From Sphingobacterium faecium (GTDB taxonomy: Bacteria > Bacteroidota > Bacteroidia > Sphingobacteriales > Sphingobacteriaceae), in contig NZ_QBKH01000002.1 of NCBI RefSeq assembly GCF_003054045.1, forward strand, positions 248,001 to 312,000: 64,000 bases of DNA. Reading direction: 5' to 3'. The notes beneath the pieces were generated by a model, which had not been told where the DNA came from, searched no databases, and worked only from the letters and a program-made list of their open reading frames with translations. The position numbers and the translations under genes were made by a program. Positions 35,929-45,241 of this stretch are shown one piece after another; positions within the stretch are counted from its first letter, which is position 1, and each line of letters opens with the position of its first letter.

Positions 35929-36567
35929 ATGACTATGAGAAAGAAAAAAGTAATCTTAGACTACTCACAAATTAATGATGATGGGTTTAACACTTTGGTC
36001 GGTAAAGTACTGGACTGCCTGAAAGATCATGTTTTATTGGTTGATTTGCCGGTCAGCTTAGAAGATCTTCAAAATCAAGCAGATGATTTTAAGGTAAAAT
36101 GGCAGAAAGCAAGCCGAGGCGGAAGTGTGCTGGAAATTGCGGAGAAGAATGATAGTAAAAGGATCGTCTCGGAGAGTCTTAAAAAGACCGCGTTTTATGT
36201 TAATATAGTAGCTGATGGCTCACGTTCTATCTTATTGAGTTCGGGGTTGATCTTGGAGAATGATGCTAAAACAGCACAGGTTCCCGTCCAAGTACAGGGG
36301 GCTGCACTTGTGGATGGTAGACAAAGCAATCAAATGCAGATCAAGTTTAAGCCGATCAAAGATGCTTTATTGTACGAGTACCAGGTGACGAGTGAATTAG
36401 ATCAGTTTGATCAACCGGCATGGGGCGAAATCTTTCAGACCAGCACGAGTTATGCCAATATCTTCTCTCCGGTAAAGCCGGGCTTTACCTATTACTTAAG
36501 GATCCGTGCGCGCAATCGAAGAGGTATCGGCGACTGGTGTGAGGCCGTTCGTCTAACAGCACGCTAA
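35929..36567 (+). CDS. Fibronectin type III-domain protein of the repeat cassette
   Basis: This 212-residue protein has no signal peptide. The first half (about 1-115) has a recurrent Bacteroidota pattern: LPVSLEDLQNQADDFKVKWQKA then FYVNIVADGSRSILLSSGL. The second half (about 120-212) is a single fibronectin type III domain with IKFKPIKDALLYEYQVTSE, YYLRIRARNRRGIGDWCEAV and the final strand. I have seen this architecture in uncharacterised Bacteroidota accessory loci but do not know its role. The DUF5675 gene starts 6 bases after its stop, so they are surely co-transcribed. Absence of a leader suggests it acts in the cytoplasm, or leaves by lysis or a non-Sec route. Confidence 0.75.
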   Translation: MTMRKKKVILDYSQINDDGFNTLVGKVLDCLKDHVLLVDLPVSLEDLQNQADDFKVKWQKASRGGSVLEIAEKNDSKRIVSESLKKTAFYVNIVADGSRSILLSSGLILENDAKTAQVPVQVQGAALVDGRQSNQMQIKFKPIKDALLYEYQVTSELDQFDQPAWGEIFQTSTSYANIFSPVKPGFTYYLRIRARNRRGIGDWCEAVRLTAR

Positions 36568-36573
36568 ACTCCT

Positions 36574-37044
36574 ATGGGGAAGATGCTGGTCAAACGAATC
36601 AGACAGGGGAACAACAGTACCCTGTCTGAAATTTTTGTCGACAATATGCTGATCTGTTATGGTTTGGAGGATGCGGTAAGGGAACTGAAGATAAAAAGTG
36701 AAACAGCAATTCCTGCAGGTCACTATCCCTTAATCTTAAACACCTATGGCGCCATGAATGCACGTTATAAGCGGAAATTTCCGGTGCTCCATCAAGGTAT
36801 GATCGAGATCAAAGAGATCCCAAACTATAGCTATGTCTATATCCATATCGGAAACAATTTTGGCGATACCGCCGGATGTCTGTTGGTAGGGGAAAGCTGG
36901 GAGTTGATCGAAGGTGATTATGAACTTCGACGTTCAAAAAAAGCTTATTTGACTCTTTATCAAAAGCTAGTCAGGCTAATGGCGAAGGAACAGGTTTTGA
37001 TAGCGATCAGTAATGAAGGGGCAAGTAACCTAGTGAACAAGTGA
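36574..37044 (+). CDS. DUF5675-family protein
   Basis: The protein (156 residues) has the DUF5675 hallmarks: an early LSEIFVDNMLICYGLEDAVRE segment, SETAIPAGHYPLI, and the late VYIHIGNNFGDTAGCLLVG. The conserved His, Asp, Thr and Cys in the last block look like a possible active site; the H...GC order superficially recalls L,D-transpeptidase or peptidase-like enzymes, but that is speculation. Proteins of this family are seen in phages and Bacteroidota mobile loci. It sits 6 bases after the FN3 gene and upstream of two small genes, in one cassette. It has no signal peptide. Confidence 0.82.
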   Translation: MGKMLVKRIRQGNNSTLSEIFVDNMLICYGLEDAVRELKIKSETAIPAGHYPLILNTYGAMNARYKRKFPVLHQGMIEIKEIPNYSYVYIHIGNNFGDTAGCLLVGESWELIEGDYELRRSKKAYLTLYQKLVRLMAKEQVLIAISNEGASNLVNK

Positions 37045-37117
37045 GGGAGTAACGAATTGAATAGGTCTAACTATCTAACTTACTAACCCTCTAACTTCTT
37101 AACTTTCTAAATTTAAA
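37045..37117 (-). repeat. Octamer-period degenerate repeat, copy 2 (reverse orientation)
   Basis: On the minus strand the sequence reads TTTAGAAA, GTTAAGAA, GTTAGAGG, GTTAGTAA, GTTAGATA, GTTAGACC in strict 8-base steps, then degenerates. It fills the space between the DUF5675 gene and the next small gene. Confidence 0.7.
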
Positions 37118-37122
37118 AAAAA

Positions 37123-37440
37123 ATGAAAAAAATAATCAAAAAAATAAGTCGAGTGGTCCAAGTGATCTTATTGGCTCCTGTAAAATTGCCGGGAAAAGTA
37201 TTGAATATCATTAAATATATTGGCCTTGGACTTGGCATAATCGAATCAGTAATTGCTGATGAAGATGATAAAAAAGATGTGGAAGGAAAATCTCTAGAGC
37301 CTGAAAATGCTGGATTTATTTCCAAAAGCAGTGCACCAGACGGGACTGCTGATCCTGTATTGGAATCCAACAATGCACAAAAAAGTCTAGTTCGGTACGA
37401 TCTAGAAACTGGAGAGGAGATGCTTGATGAAATTGAATGA
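37123..37440 (+). CDS. Small protein with basic amphipathic N-terminus
   Basis: This 105-residue protein is preceded by an A-rich leader. The first half is basic and hydrophobic (MKKIIKKISRVVQVILLAPV, then VLNIIKYIGLGLGIIESVIA), giving an amphipathic or membrane-inserting region. The second half is acidic and low complexity, ending in ETGEEMLDEIE. This charge polarity recalls small membrane-active proteins next to lysis genes, and loosely the smalltalk proteins in similar Bacteroidales cassettes. I do not recognise a family. Its 3' end overlaps the next small gene by 14 bases, so translation is probably coupled. Confidence 0.6.
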   Translation: MKKIIKKISRVVQVILLAPVKLPGKVLNIIKYIGLGLGIIESVIADEDDKKDVEGKSLEPENAGFISKSSAPDGTADPVLESNNAQKSLVRYDLETGEEMLDEIE

Positions 37441-37594
37441 TATCCGAATTTCCGCTTTAGGAGGGACCATCTGCTCGATATGGGCTTCATTTTCTTTCGG
37501 AGATCTTCTACAAACAGCATTGATGGCTGCCGTAGGAACATGTGTAAGTTATGTAACTAGCCGTCTCTTAGGAAAAGTGACGAAGCGAAAGTAG
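37427..37594 (+). CDS. Small holin-like membrane protein (55 residues)
   Basis: This short frame is MKLNDIRISA..., with one or two hydrophobic segments (LGGTICSIWASFSF and LLQTALMAAVGTCVSYVTS) and a basic C-terminal tail ending VTKRK, the usual small-holin layout. The ATG at 37427 lies inside the end of the previous gene, with 14 bases of overlap and a shifted frame. It is the last gene of the cassette; a hairpin terminator comes about 70 bases later. The holin role is an inference from topology and from the neighbouring DUF5675 protein, not from homology. Confidence 0.6.
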   Translation: MKLNDIRISALGGTICSIWASFSFGDLLQTALMAAVGTCVSYVTSRLLGKVTKRK

Positions 37595-37662
37595 CAGAAT
37601 AAGCTCCAATAAACGTGAAGTTTTGATCATCATTATCTCCTGTGTAATTCCTTAATAATTAA

Positions 37663-37691
37663 GAGCTGGTTTACTCCGGCTCTTTTTTTTT
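37663..37691 (+). terminator. Rho-independent terminator of the repeat cassette
   Basis: GAGCTGG and CCGGCTC (one mismatch) flank a 6-base loop, followed by eight T residues. It lies 68 bases after the last small gene. Confidence 0.85.
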
Positions 37692-38068
37692 GGTAATGAC
37701 GCAGGTTGTGTTTAGGCTTGACAATTTAGCTGCTTTGCTTCATTAGAGTCAGAACTAACGACAGGTCTCATCATTTCTTTTGTATAAATAGGTGATATCA
37801 GAGAAAATATAAATGTTGCATTGGAGCGCTTTTAGTTTTTAATTTTGAACATTTCTTTCTGATACATAGTTTGTTATGTTTGTATATAATTTTTTTATTT
37901 CAAATAAGTGTTAAATTGACATTTATATTTTCTAAATTCAGCATATAAATCAGTTATATAGCAATTGATTTGACGTGATTATAAATCATGTCAAGGAAGG
38001 GGCTGTCAAGAATCAGTACTATATTCTTGAATCTATTTGGAAAATAACCAAAGCATAAACACCAAATT
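37692..38068. other. Leader region of the third SusC/SusD pair
   Basis: No gene is seen in these 377 bases. The stretch is AT-rich, especially 37840-37960, and probably holds the promoter of the SusC gene, but no box pair at the right spacing was found. Confidence 0.5.
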
Positions 38069-41000
38069 ATGATAATGAAATCATTTTTAACAACCAATGG
38101 ATATGGATGTCGGCATCTGTACCAAAAAAGAAATCTTTCATTGGGATTACTCTTGTTTTTGATCGCAAATGGCGCGCAGGCAAATGATCTTGGCAATGAA
38201 TTTTCACGTAATCGGATCGAACATCTGAAAGGGGAGTATAGTGCTCTTTCTGATGCACAACTGGAACTCGGCGGGCGCGTTGTAAATGAACAAGGGCAAG
38301 GTATCGCAGGCGTCACTGTTAAGGTCAAAGGTGGCACATTGTCGACCTCTACAGACCAAGAAGGGCGATTCAGAATTAATGTGACTGCCAACACTATGTT
38401 GACTTTAACAGCTGTAGGTTATCGAGAGAAAGAAATTGCAGCTCCAGCTAACGGGGAACTGCAGGTAACGTTGGAAAGTTCTGTGCAAGGTCTAGAAGAA
38501 GTTGTTGTAGTCGGTTATGGAACGCAAAAAAAGGCGGTTGTATCGGGCGCAATTGCCACAGTAAAAGGTTCGGATCTCGCTAAATCATCGTCAGTTAATC
38601 TTTCAAACTCTTTTGCTGGACGCTTGCCTGGTGTAACAGCCATGCAATCTAATGGCGAACCGGGAGGTGATGGGTCTACGATCCGTATTCGTGGGATTAA
38701 TTCTTTATCAGGAGGCAATACGAGCCCATTGGTTGTGATAGATGGAGTGCCACAAAGGGCCGGTGGACTGGATCGTATCAATCCGAATGATGTAGAAAGT
38801 GTATCGGTATTGAAGGACGCATCTGCTGCTATTTATGGATCACGTGCCGGAAATGGTGTTATACTCGTAACCACGAAACAAGGGAAGATTGGTAAACCCC
38901 AGTTTTCTTACGATTTTTCATATGGTATACAACGACCGACTCGAACACCCAAAATGGCAAATTCGGCTCAATATACTTCTATCATGAATGAGGTAACAAA
39001 AGTGTATCCAGAGGATGCAAGTAAGTGGGGGGATATCTGGAACCAAATCAATACCGGTGATGGTACCTATACAGGAAAAAATGGTGTGCAGAACCCTGCC
39101 TATACACCAGAAGTACGTCAAAAATATATGGATGGCTCAGATCCATTACGTTATCCGAATACGGATTGGTTTGGCGCTACAATCAAGGACTGGTCACCGC
39201 AACAACGACATAATTTGCAGATCAATGGGGGAACAGAGAATACAAAATATTTGATTTCGTTCGGATATTTAAATCAAGATGCGATTTATAAAAATTCGGC
39301 AACGTTTTTTAAACAATATGATCTTCGTGCAAACCTGGAGTTTAAATTAGGCAAATATGTGACTGCTCGATGGGGAATTACTGGGCGAGAAGAATCTCGT
39401 AATTTCCCGACCAGGGGAGCAGGAGATATCTTTAGATCGCTTATTCGGGGACTTCCGATTAGTGTGGCAACATGGCCAAATGGATTGCCAGGGCCCGATT
39501 TAGAGAACGGCGCTAATCCAGTGGTGATTACGACGGGTGAGACAGGATATGATCGTAACACGCGCGATTATTTACAAAATACGGGCGCAATAGATTTTAG
39601 AATACCGGGAGTTGAAGGATTAAAATTGACGGGAACAGCTTCTCTCGATAAGTATTGGGGCAGATCGAAAAGATGGGAAACTCCTTGGACGTTATACGAA
39701 TGGGATAATGCGACTTTTGAGGCTGATGGGGTGACCCCTGTACTTTCTGGGTATATACCTAAAGGGATAGAGCCTAAGGCGCAACTTCGTGAAGCGGCAG
39801 AAGATCAACTGGCCATCAATCTATCCGCTTTACTATCTTATGATAAAACCTTTAATGGTGTACATAATTTTTCAGCAATCGCTGGTCTGACACGTGAAAC
39901 GGTGCATAATAATGGTTTTTTTGCCGCCCGAAAAGATTTTGCTTCTACATTGCTCGAGCAGTTGAATTTTGGAGATCGAGATCGTCAAACTTTAGGTAAC
40001 GAAAATGTATACGATAGAGCACGGTTGAGCTACTATGGAAGGGTGAATTATAACTATCAGGAAAAGTATATGCTCGAGTTTAACTGGAGAGTGGATGGAT
40101 CCTATGTTTTTCCAACCAATCAAAGATTCGGTTTTTTCCCAGGTATTTCTGCTGGTTGGCGGGTGTCTGAAGAAGGGTTTTTTAAAGATCATATCTCGTT
40201 CATTAATAACTTAAAACTGAGAGGTTCATGGGGACAGATGGGGGCGGAAGCGTATTATGATAACACTTTCCAAGAATACAAATACTTATCCTTGATGAAT
40301 ACAGGGGAAGGGGTCTTTAGTGATAAGCTGTACCAAACCTTATATGAAAGTACAATTCCTAATCCTAATTTTACTTGGGAAGTTGCCAACAATAGTAATA
40401 TCGGATTGGATGCTTCCTTTTTAAATCATAAGCTGACTTTGGAGTTTGATTATTTTTATAATAAACGCACAAGTGTTCTGACAAAAAATCCTGGAGTAGT
40501 ACCGATCAGTAGCGGTATCTCCGGCAACTTGCCCATTGCCAACTTAGGTAATCTGACGAATAAAGGATATGAATTTAAATTAACATATTCGGATCGAGTG
40601 GGGGATTTTTCTTATAACGTAGGTGTGAATGGCGGTTATGCTAAGAATAATGTGCAGTATTCAAGTGATGTAGCAAATACATTACCCTACCAGCAGCAGA
40701 TCGGAAAAGTGACAGACTCTTGGCTTGTCTACCTATATGATGGCGTATTTAAGGATCAAGCGGACATAGATGCCAACACTGTAGATTATAGTCCGCTCGG
40801 ATTAAAAAATGGAACACTCCTGCCGGGTGATATGAAGTATGTCGACTATAATGGCGATGGAAAAATAACCAGTGATGATCGCGTGCGTCTGGATAAAAAT
40901 GGTACGCCTACATTTACCGGAGGTGTGGTACTTGGTGCACAGTATAAGGGGTTTGATTTAAGTGTATTGATTCAGGGAGCTACTGGTGGTATGCGCAGAA

Positions 41001-41374
41001 TGGGACCGACAGAGTCTGGCTCTATAGGGAATTACCTCGAGTGGAACTATGATAATCGTTGGAGTATAGACAATCCGAGTGATGTGGACCCTCGTCTTAC
41101 TAATCGTTCGGATACCTACTATACATCGACTGATAATACCTACTGGATACGAAGTACCAATTATATCAGATTGAAAAATGTGGAGCTGGGCTACAATTTA
41201 CCAAACGATTTTGTGAAAAGAATCGGTATGAATTCGATTCGCTTTTACTCCAATGGCATGAACTTGCTCACTTTCGATAAAATCAAAATATGGGATCCGG
41301 AATCGGAAAGTGGATCAGGTCAATTTTATCCGCAATCTAAGATCATCACTTTCGGCATAAAAGCAGGATTTTAA
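38069..41374 (+). CDS. SusC/RagA-family TonB-dependent transporter (third pair)
   Basis: The protein (1101 residues) has a long n-region before the hydrophobic signal segment (LSLGLLLFLIANGAQA); the alternative ATG at 38075 changes this by two residues. A carboxypeptidase-like domain (about 70-145, with VVNEQGQGIAGVTVKVKGG) is followed by the classic SusC box LEEVVVVGYGTQKK. The plug has TSPLVVIDGVPQRAG and VSVLKDASAAIYGSRAGNGV, then the barrel ends in ITFGIKAGF. It is followed at 30 bases by SusD. No accessory lipoprotein or hydrolase follows, so this looks like a minimal pair. The ligand is unknown. Confidence 0.95.
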   Translation: MIMKSFLTTNGYGCRHLYQKRNLSLGLLLFLIANGAQANDLGNEFSRNRIEHLKGEYSALSDAQLELGGRVVNEQGQGIAGVTVKVKGGTLSTSTDQEGRFRINVTANTMLTLTAVGYREKEIAAPANGELQVTLESSVQGLEEVVVVGYGTQKKAVVSGAIATVKGSDLAKSSSVNLSNSFAGRLPGVTAMQSNGEPGGDGSTIRIRGINSLSGGNTSPLVVIDGVPQRAGGLDRINPNDVESVSVLKDASAAIYGSRAGNGVILVTTKQGKIGKPQFSYDFSYGIQRPTRTPKMANSAQYTSIMNEVTKVYPEDASKWGDIWNQINTGDGTYTGKNGVQNPAYTPEVRQKYMDGSDPLRYPNTDWFGATIKDWSPQQRHNLQINGGTENTKYLISFGYLNQDAIYKNSATFFKQYDLRANLEFKLGKYVTARWGITGREESRNFPTRGAGDIFRSLIRGLPISVATWPNGLPGPDLENGANPVVITTGETGYDRNTRDYLQNTGAIDFRIPGVEGLKLTGTASLDKYWGRSKRWETPWTLYEWDNATFEADGVTPVLSGYIPKGIEPKAQLREAAEDQLAINLSALLSYDKTFNGVHNFSAIAGLTRETVHNNGFFAARKDFASTLLEQLNFGDRDRQTLGNENVYDRARLSYYGRVNYNYQEKYMLEFNWRVDGSYVFPTNQRFGFFPGISAGWRVSEEGFFKDHISFINNLKLRGSWGQMGAEAYYDNTFQEYKYLSLMNTGEGVFSDKLYQTLYESTIPNPNFTWEVANNSNIGLDASFLNHKLTLEFDYFYNKRTSVLTKNPGVVPISSGISGNLPIANLGNLTNKGYEFKLTYSDRVGDFSYNVGVNGGYAKNNVQYSSDVANTLPYQQQIGKVTDSWLVYLYDGVFKDQADIDANTVDYSPLGLKNGTLLPGDMKYVDYNGDGKITSDDRVRLDKNGTPTFTGGVVLGAQYKGFDLSVLIQGATGGMRRMGPTESGSIGNYLEWNYDNRWSIDNPSDVDPRLTNRSDTYYTSTDNTYWIRSTNYIRLKNVELGYNLPNDFVKRIGMNSIRFYSNGMNLLTFDKIKIWDPESESGSGQFYPQSKIITFGIKAGF

Positions 41375-41404
41375 TCTAGATCGTTAATCAATAATACAAC
41401 TGAA

Positions 41405-43297
41405 ATGAAGAAATTAATAAAAAATAAATTCTTATATATGTTGCCTGCAGTGTTTTTATTCACTACGGGGTGCAGTACCGATTTTCTCAATGTTGAGCCA
41501 AGAAATGCATTTTCGGATGCAACGACATGGCAGGATCCGGTATTAGCTGAAAAATTTGTCAGTGATATCTATAATGTTTTTGAGGCGAGTAACTCGGGCT
41601 TTACCGAGCAGATGCAAGCTTCGGCTACTGATGAGTCGTTATGGAATCATACTGACGCCTTTCTGCTCTTAAATTCGGGAAATATCAATGGTGCCAATCA
41701 AGGATGGGGGGGCACATCAAGATGGTGGGAGCGCATGTATACCTATATTCGATTTAGCAATATTGCTATCGAAAGACTTGGTGATGATACCAAAAACAGC
41801 ATCAGTGATAGACAGGTGAAAAATGAATTATTAGCGCAGTCTTATTTTATCAGAGCGTATTGCTACCACCAATTATTGCGTTATTATGGTGGTGTTCCGC
41901 TTATTACTCAAAGTTACGAATATAGTGAAGATCCAACTATCTATGCCAAGGAACGCGGATCATATGAGGCAGGGATCAATCAGATCGTACAAGATTGTGA
42001 TGAGGCGATTAAACTCTTAAATGGTAAGGTGCTAGAAAAAGGACGTATTAACCCCATGACCATCTTGGCGCTAAAAGCAAGAACGCTCATTTATGCTGCT
42101 AGTGATCTGCATGATCAGACCAAGTTGACCGCCAAAGTGAAAGACCTGGGTGACCTTGCAGAAAAGTTACCTTTATTGGCTTATACAAGTGGATCACAAC
42201 AAGAACGCTATCGTGCAGCACAAGCAGCCGCTAAGGCTGTGCTTGATGCAGGTACAGGTTATAAGTGGGATTTAACAAAACCTGAAACACCTGAACAGGG
42301 TGCGCAAAACTATAAAAGTATTGCTATGGGGGGGGGCAGTAAAGCCCCAGGTATTGATGCGAAAGCAGCCTCTGATATCTTATACGCACGTTATTTCATT
42401 ACCGAGCAAAGTTCTACTCATGCTCGGGATAATGGTCCAAATGGTTATAATAACTGGGGTGGCAACCAGCCGATTGGTTTGTTGGTCGATGACTATGAAA
42501 TGATCGACGGGACTAAATTTGACTGGAATAATGCCGTGCATAAATCCAATCCTTATAAAAATCGAGACCCACGTTTTTATGCCTCTATTTTGTATGATGG
42601 TGCAGATTGGAAACCTAGAAATAATCCGTCTGATCCAGCTAATCAAATTCAAACAGGTAAATATGACCTGATTATAAATGGAAAGGTGAGCAGAGTGGCG
42701 GGATTAGATACAAAGGAGGGGCCGAAAGAAGCGCACAATGGAACTTGGACAGGTTATTATATTCATAAATTTATCGATCCAGATCCGAGTATTATCGATG
42801 CTCAGGCTAGACAATTTGTCCCTTGGCCATATTTTAGGTATACGGAAGCTGTTTTTAATTATGTGGAAGCATCTATTGAATTGGGGGAAATTGAAACAGC
42901 TAAACTTTGGCTGAATAGAATTAGGTTTAGAGCCGGGATGCCTGCTATTACAGCTACTGATCAAAATACGTTGCGTAATATATATCGTCATGAACGACGT
43001 ATCGAGATGGCTTATGAAGAACAACGGTTTTTTGATACGAGAAGATGGTTGATCGCAGACGAAACCATTGGGCGTAAAGTGACTATCGTGAATGTTACTG
43101 CTACTTTTAAACCAGGAAAATCATTGGCAAATATCTATAAACATGATGAGTCAATTTATGATTATCAATATGTACCGCAGGAATTCAATACAAAAGAAAA
43201 CCGGGTATGGAAAAATCAGGTCTATTTCCTGCCGTTATCTCGTGATGAAATAAGAAAAAATCCATTGCTAGTGCAAAACCCTGGTTATGTGGAATAA
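41405..43297 (+). CDS. SusD/RagB-family lipoprotein (third pair)
   Basis: The lipoprotein signal ends in LFTTGC23, followed by STDFLNVEPRNAFSD, the usual start of mature SusD. Helical blocks (LLAQSYFIRAYCYHQLLRYYGGVPL, ILALKARTLIYAAS) and the C-terminal set YFRYTEAVFNYVEASIELGE, IYRHERRIEMAYEEQRFFDTRRW and FLPLSRDEIRKNPLLVQNPGY are all present. At 630 residues it has an enlarged middle region that may shape the ligand site. It ends the pair, with a hairpin terminator 54 bases after the stop. Confidence 0.95.
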   Translation: MKKLIKNKFLYMLPAVFLFTTGCSTDFLNVEPRNAFSDATTWQDPVLAEKFVSDIYNVFEASNSGFTEQMQASATDESLWNHTDAFLLLNSGNINGANQGWGGTSRWWERMYTYIRFSNIAIERLGDDTKNSISDRQVKNELLAQSYFIRAYCYHQLLRYYGGVPLITQSYEYSEDPTIYAKERGSYEAGINQIVQDCDEAIKLLNGKVLEKGRINPMTILALKARTLIYAASDLHDQTKLTAKVKDLGDLAEKLPLLAYTSGSQQERYRAAQAAAKAVLDAGTGYKWDLTKPETPEQGAQNYKSIAMGGGSKAPGIDAKAASDILYARYFITEQSSTHARDNGPNGYNNWGGNQPIGLLVDDYEMIDGTKFDWNNAVHKSNPYKNRDPRFYASILYDGADWKPRNNPSDPANQIQTGKYDLIINGKVSRVAGLDTKEGPKEAHNGTWTGYYIHKFIDPDPSIIDAQARQFVPWPYFRYTEAVFNYVEASIELGEIETAKLWLNRIRFRAGMPAITATDQNTLRNIYRHERRIEMAYEEQRFFDTRRWLIADETIGRKVTIVNVTATFKPGKSLANIYKHDESIYDYQYVPQEFNTKENRVWKNQVYFLPLSRDEIRKNPLLVQNPGYVE

Positions 43298-43350
43298 GAA
43301 AGATTTTTTTAGATAATGTAGGGTTATAAATTATAAATTTTTGAAATCGG

Positions 43351-43388
43351 AAAGATCATTTTGGCATATGCTCAAATGATCTTTCTGT
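43351..43388 (+). terminator. Rho-independent terminator of the third SusC/SusD pair
   Basis: AAAGATCATTTTG pairs with CAAATGATCTTT (11-12 base pairs, one extra T) around a loop containing GCATATGCT, followed by a T-rich tail. The rest of the 401-base gap holds the promoter at 43593-43623. Confidence 0.75.
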
Positions 43389-43592
43389 CTTTAACCTCTT
43401 TGTTATTGTATCGGGTTCGGTTTTAATATGCACATGCATCATGTATTTTTTTTAAAAAATTCAATCAATAGGGTGCAATCTTTAATGTTAACCAAATACA
43501 CTAGATAATCCGAAAACAGCTTGCCAATACCTTATTTTTGCAAATCCATTTTTAGGTAACTAAATGCTGAATAGTAATTTAGTGGATTGCGT

Positions 43593-43623
43593 TTTGCAAT
43601 TGAATGCGGAGTTGTTACCTTTG
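43593..43623 (+). promoter_or_regulatory. Bacteroidota-type promoter for the lipid A deacylase gene
   Basis: TTTG at 43593-43596 and TACCTTTG at 43616-43623 are separated by 19 bases and match the phylum consensus exactly. The predicted start lies about 70 bases before the ATG at 43699. Confidence 0.7.
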
Positions 43624-43698
43624 CGTTTTCAAATCTTGACTCTGAGTTAATCATAGTTGAAAACAAATTAATCCGCTTTTAAGTTAAGCTCCCATTTC

Positions 43699-44883
43699 AT
43701 GACAGTAAGAATTCTGATTTTTATCGCCCTAGCATTTATTTCCTTTTCATTGGTCGCTCAGGTGAGTCCTCGTATCTCAAGTTCATTAGACTCCAGTAAA
43801 ACAAAGGGTTCGGGAAAGCCTAGATTAATATTTCAACTGGAACATGAAAGTGGTGGCGAATTAAAAATGAATGAGCGTACCAAAGAGACACTGGCTGATT
43901 CCTATTACAATGGAATTAATTTTCGTGTTGGTTTCCAGAGCCAGTATAAAGATTCGGTGCAAAGTCTGTATAATGAATTGTACAATTACCCCATCTATGG
44001 TATTGGCGTGTATAGCAGTACATTTGGACAGGAACATCTTGGAGATCCCTTCGCTGTATATGGCTTCGTAGCCATTCCAATTGCTCCTAAAGTAAATAGT
44101 AAATGGAATTTTAATTATCGCATAGCACTCGGTTTATCGGGTCGATTCAATCCCTATAATGAGGAAGAAAATCCACTGAATTTAATCATTGGTAGTAAAA
44201 ATAATGTGTATATCGACCTTGGAGTACAAGCAAATTATCGATTGAGTCAAAAATTCCAATTAGGGGCTGGTCTTGCTTTCCATCATTTTAGCAATGGAGC
44301 ACTGGCATTGCCCAATACGGGGATCAATTTGTTGCCTCTAAGCTTATCTGTTTCCTATAGTCCATCAAGTCAACCCTTTGATTTTAGAAAATCTTCAATC
44401 CCACCGATGGAAGAAGTCCAAGAACTGCGATTCAACTATGCTTTCGGATTTAAGCAGATCGATCGCGAAAATGATAAGCAATATTTCAAATCGACTTTAG
44501 GGGCTTATTACAGTAAACATCTGGGCTATAAATGGCGTATTGGTGCGGGTATGGATGCGTTTTACTCGGCAAGTGGCCATGATGAACAAGTGGCAGGAGA
44601 CCAAGCTGGCTCTGTTGGAGCGTTGTTTTCCTATGGTCCGGCCTTTTATATCGATCATGTACTCAACTCCAGATTATATTTAAATGGTAATGTTGGTGCT
44701 TATTTGCACCGCAATAAATTTAATGGCGAGAGTAGCCCCATTTACTTGAGAGCAGGGGTAAGGTATAAGGTGTATCGGGATATCTTTACGGGAGTTTCCA
44801 TTAAAGCACATGCTGGAAAGGCTGATTTTATCGAATGGACGATGGGGTATGGGCTGCAGCTAAAGAAGAAAAAGCAGTATTAA
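43699..44883 (+). CDS. Acyloxyacyl hydrolase / lipid A 3-O-deacylase family (PagL-like) outer-membrane protein
   Basis: This protein would remove an ester-linked acyl chain from lipid A in the outer membrane. A signal peptide (ILIFIALAFISFSLVAQ) is followed by a beta-barrel-like sequence. The PagL catalytic signature is visible as HHFSNGALALPNTGINL (His195/His196, Ser198, then PNTGIN about 206-211), matching the His-Ser pair of the family. At 394 residues it is about twice the length of classical PagL; the extra C-terminal part (about 235-394) is another set of strands, as in many Bacteroidota versions. It is monocistronic, with its own promoter. Activity on lipid A is inferred from the motif. 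Confidence 0.8.
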   Translation: MTVRILIFIALAFISFSLVAQVSPRISSSLDSSKTKGSGKPRLIFQLEHESGGELKMNERTKETLADSYYNGINFRVGFQSQYKDSVQSLYNELYNYPIYGIGVYSSTFGQEHLGDPFAVYGFVAIPIAPKVNSKWNFNYRIALGLSGRFNPYNEEENPLNLIIGSKNNVYIDLGVQANYRLSQKFQLGAGLAFHHFSNGALALPNTGINLLPLSLSVSYSPSSQPFDFRKSSIPPMEEVQELRFNYAFGFKQIDRENDKQYFKSTLGAYYSKHLGYKWRIGAGMDAFYSASGHDEQVAGDQAGSVGALFSYGPAFYIDHVLNSRLYLNGNVGAYLHRNKFNGESSPIYLRAGVRYKVYRDIFTGVSIKAHAGKADFIEWTMGYGLQLKKKKQY

Positions 44884-45035
44884 TTAAGTATTGCTGAAAT
44901 ATCAGAAGTTTGATTGCTAAATTTTAATGGTTGTGATAACTGTTGCCCATATTTGTTATAGGAATTAAGAGCTCATATTAATGAGTGGATCAGTACATGG
45001 GGTGCATTATCAATATTATTATTTAAATTTGATAT

Positions 45036-45239
45036 ATGAAGACATTTAGAATGGATAGGACAGCTTTTAAAGCACAGACAGCAGCAGAAGCATCTAATCA
45101 CGCTCCTTATTACAGAGAGATGAGTTGGAAAGAACGTCTTCATGTGGCTTTTTATCTGAATAGTATTGCTTTTAATTTTTCACTTGATAATCCTCCCAAA
45201 ATGGATAAGACAAAATTTAAAGCAGTTTCAAGAGTATAA
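45036..45239 (+). CDS. Small partner of a nucleotidyltransferase (antitoxin-like)
   Basis: The protein has 67 residues, and a core of YYREMSWKERLHVAFYLNSIAF that I have seen in small Bacteroidota proteins encoded before nucleotidyltransferases. It begins with MDRTAFKA (residues 6-13) and ends with the near-identical MDKTKFKA (residues 56-63), so the two ends are repeats around the core. It lies 2 bases before the nucleotidyltransferase gene, so the pair is translationally coupled. In related modules one member inhibits the other, and this small one would be the antitoxin or chaperone. A TAAATTTG box sits just upstream but without a good partner box. Confidence 0.7.
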   Translation: MKTFRMDRTAFKAQTAAEASNHAPYYREMSWKERLHVAFYLNSIAFNFSLDNPPKMDKTKFKAVSRV

Positions 45240-45241
45240 TT

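Noticed and set aside
45024..45031. TAAATTTG as the promoter box of the small antitoxin-like gene
   Set aside because: It is only 4 bases from the ATG, so the transcript would begin inside the gene, and there is no TTTG at the required spacing.
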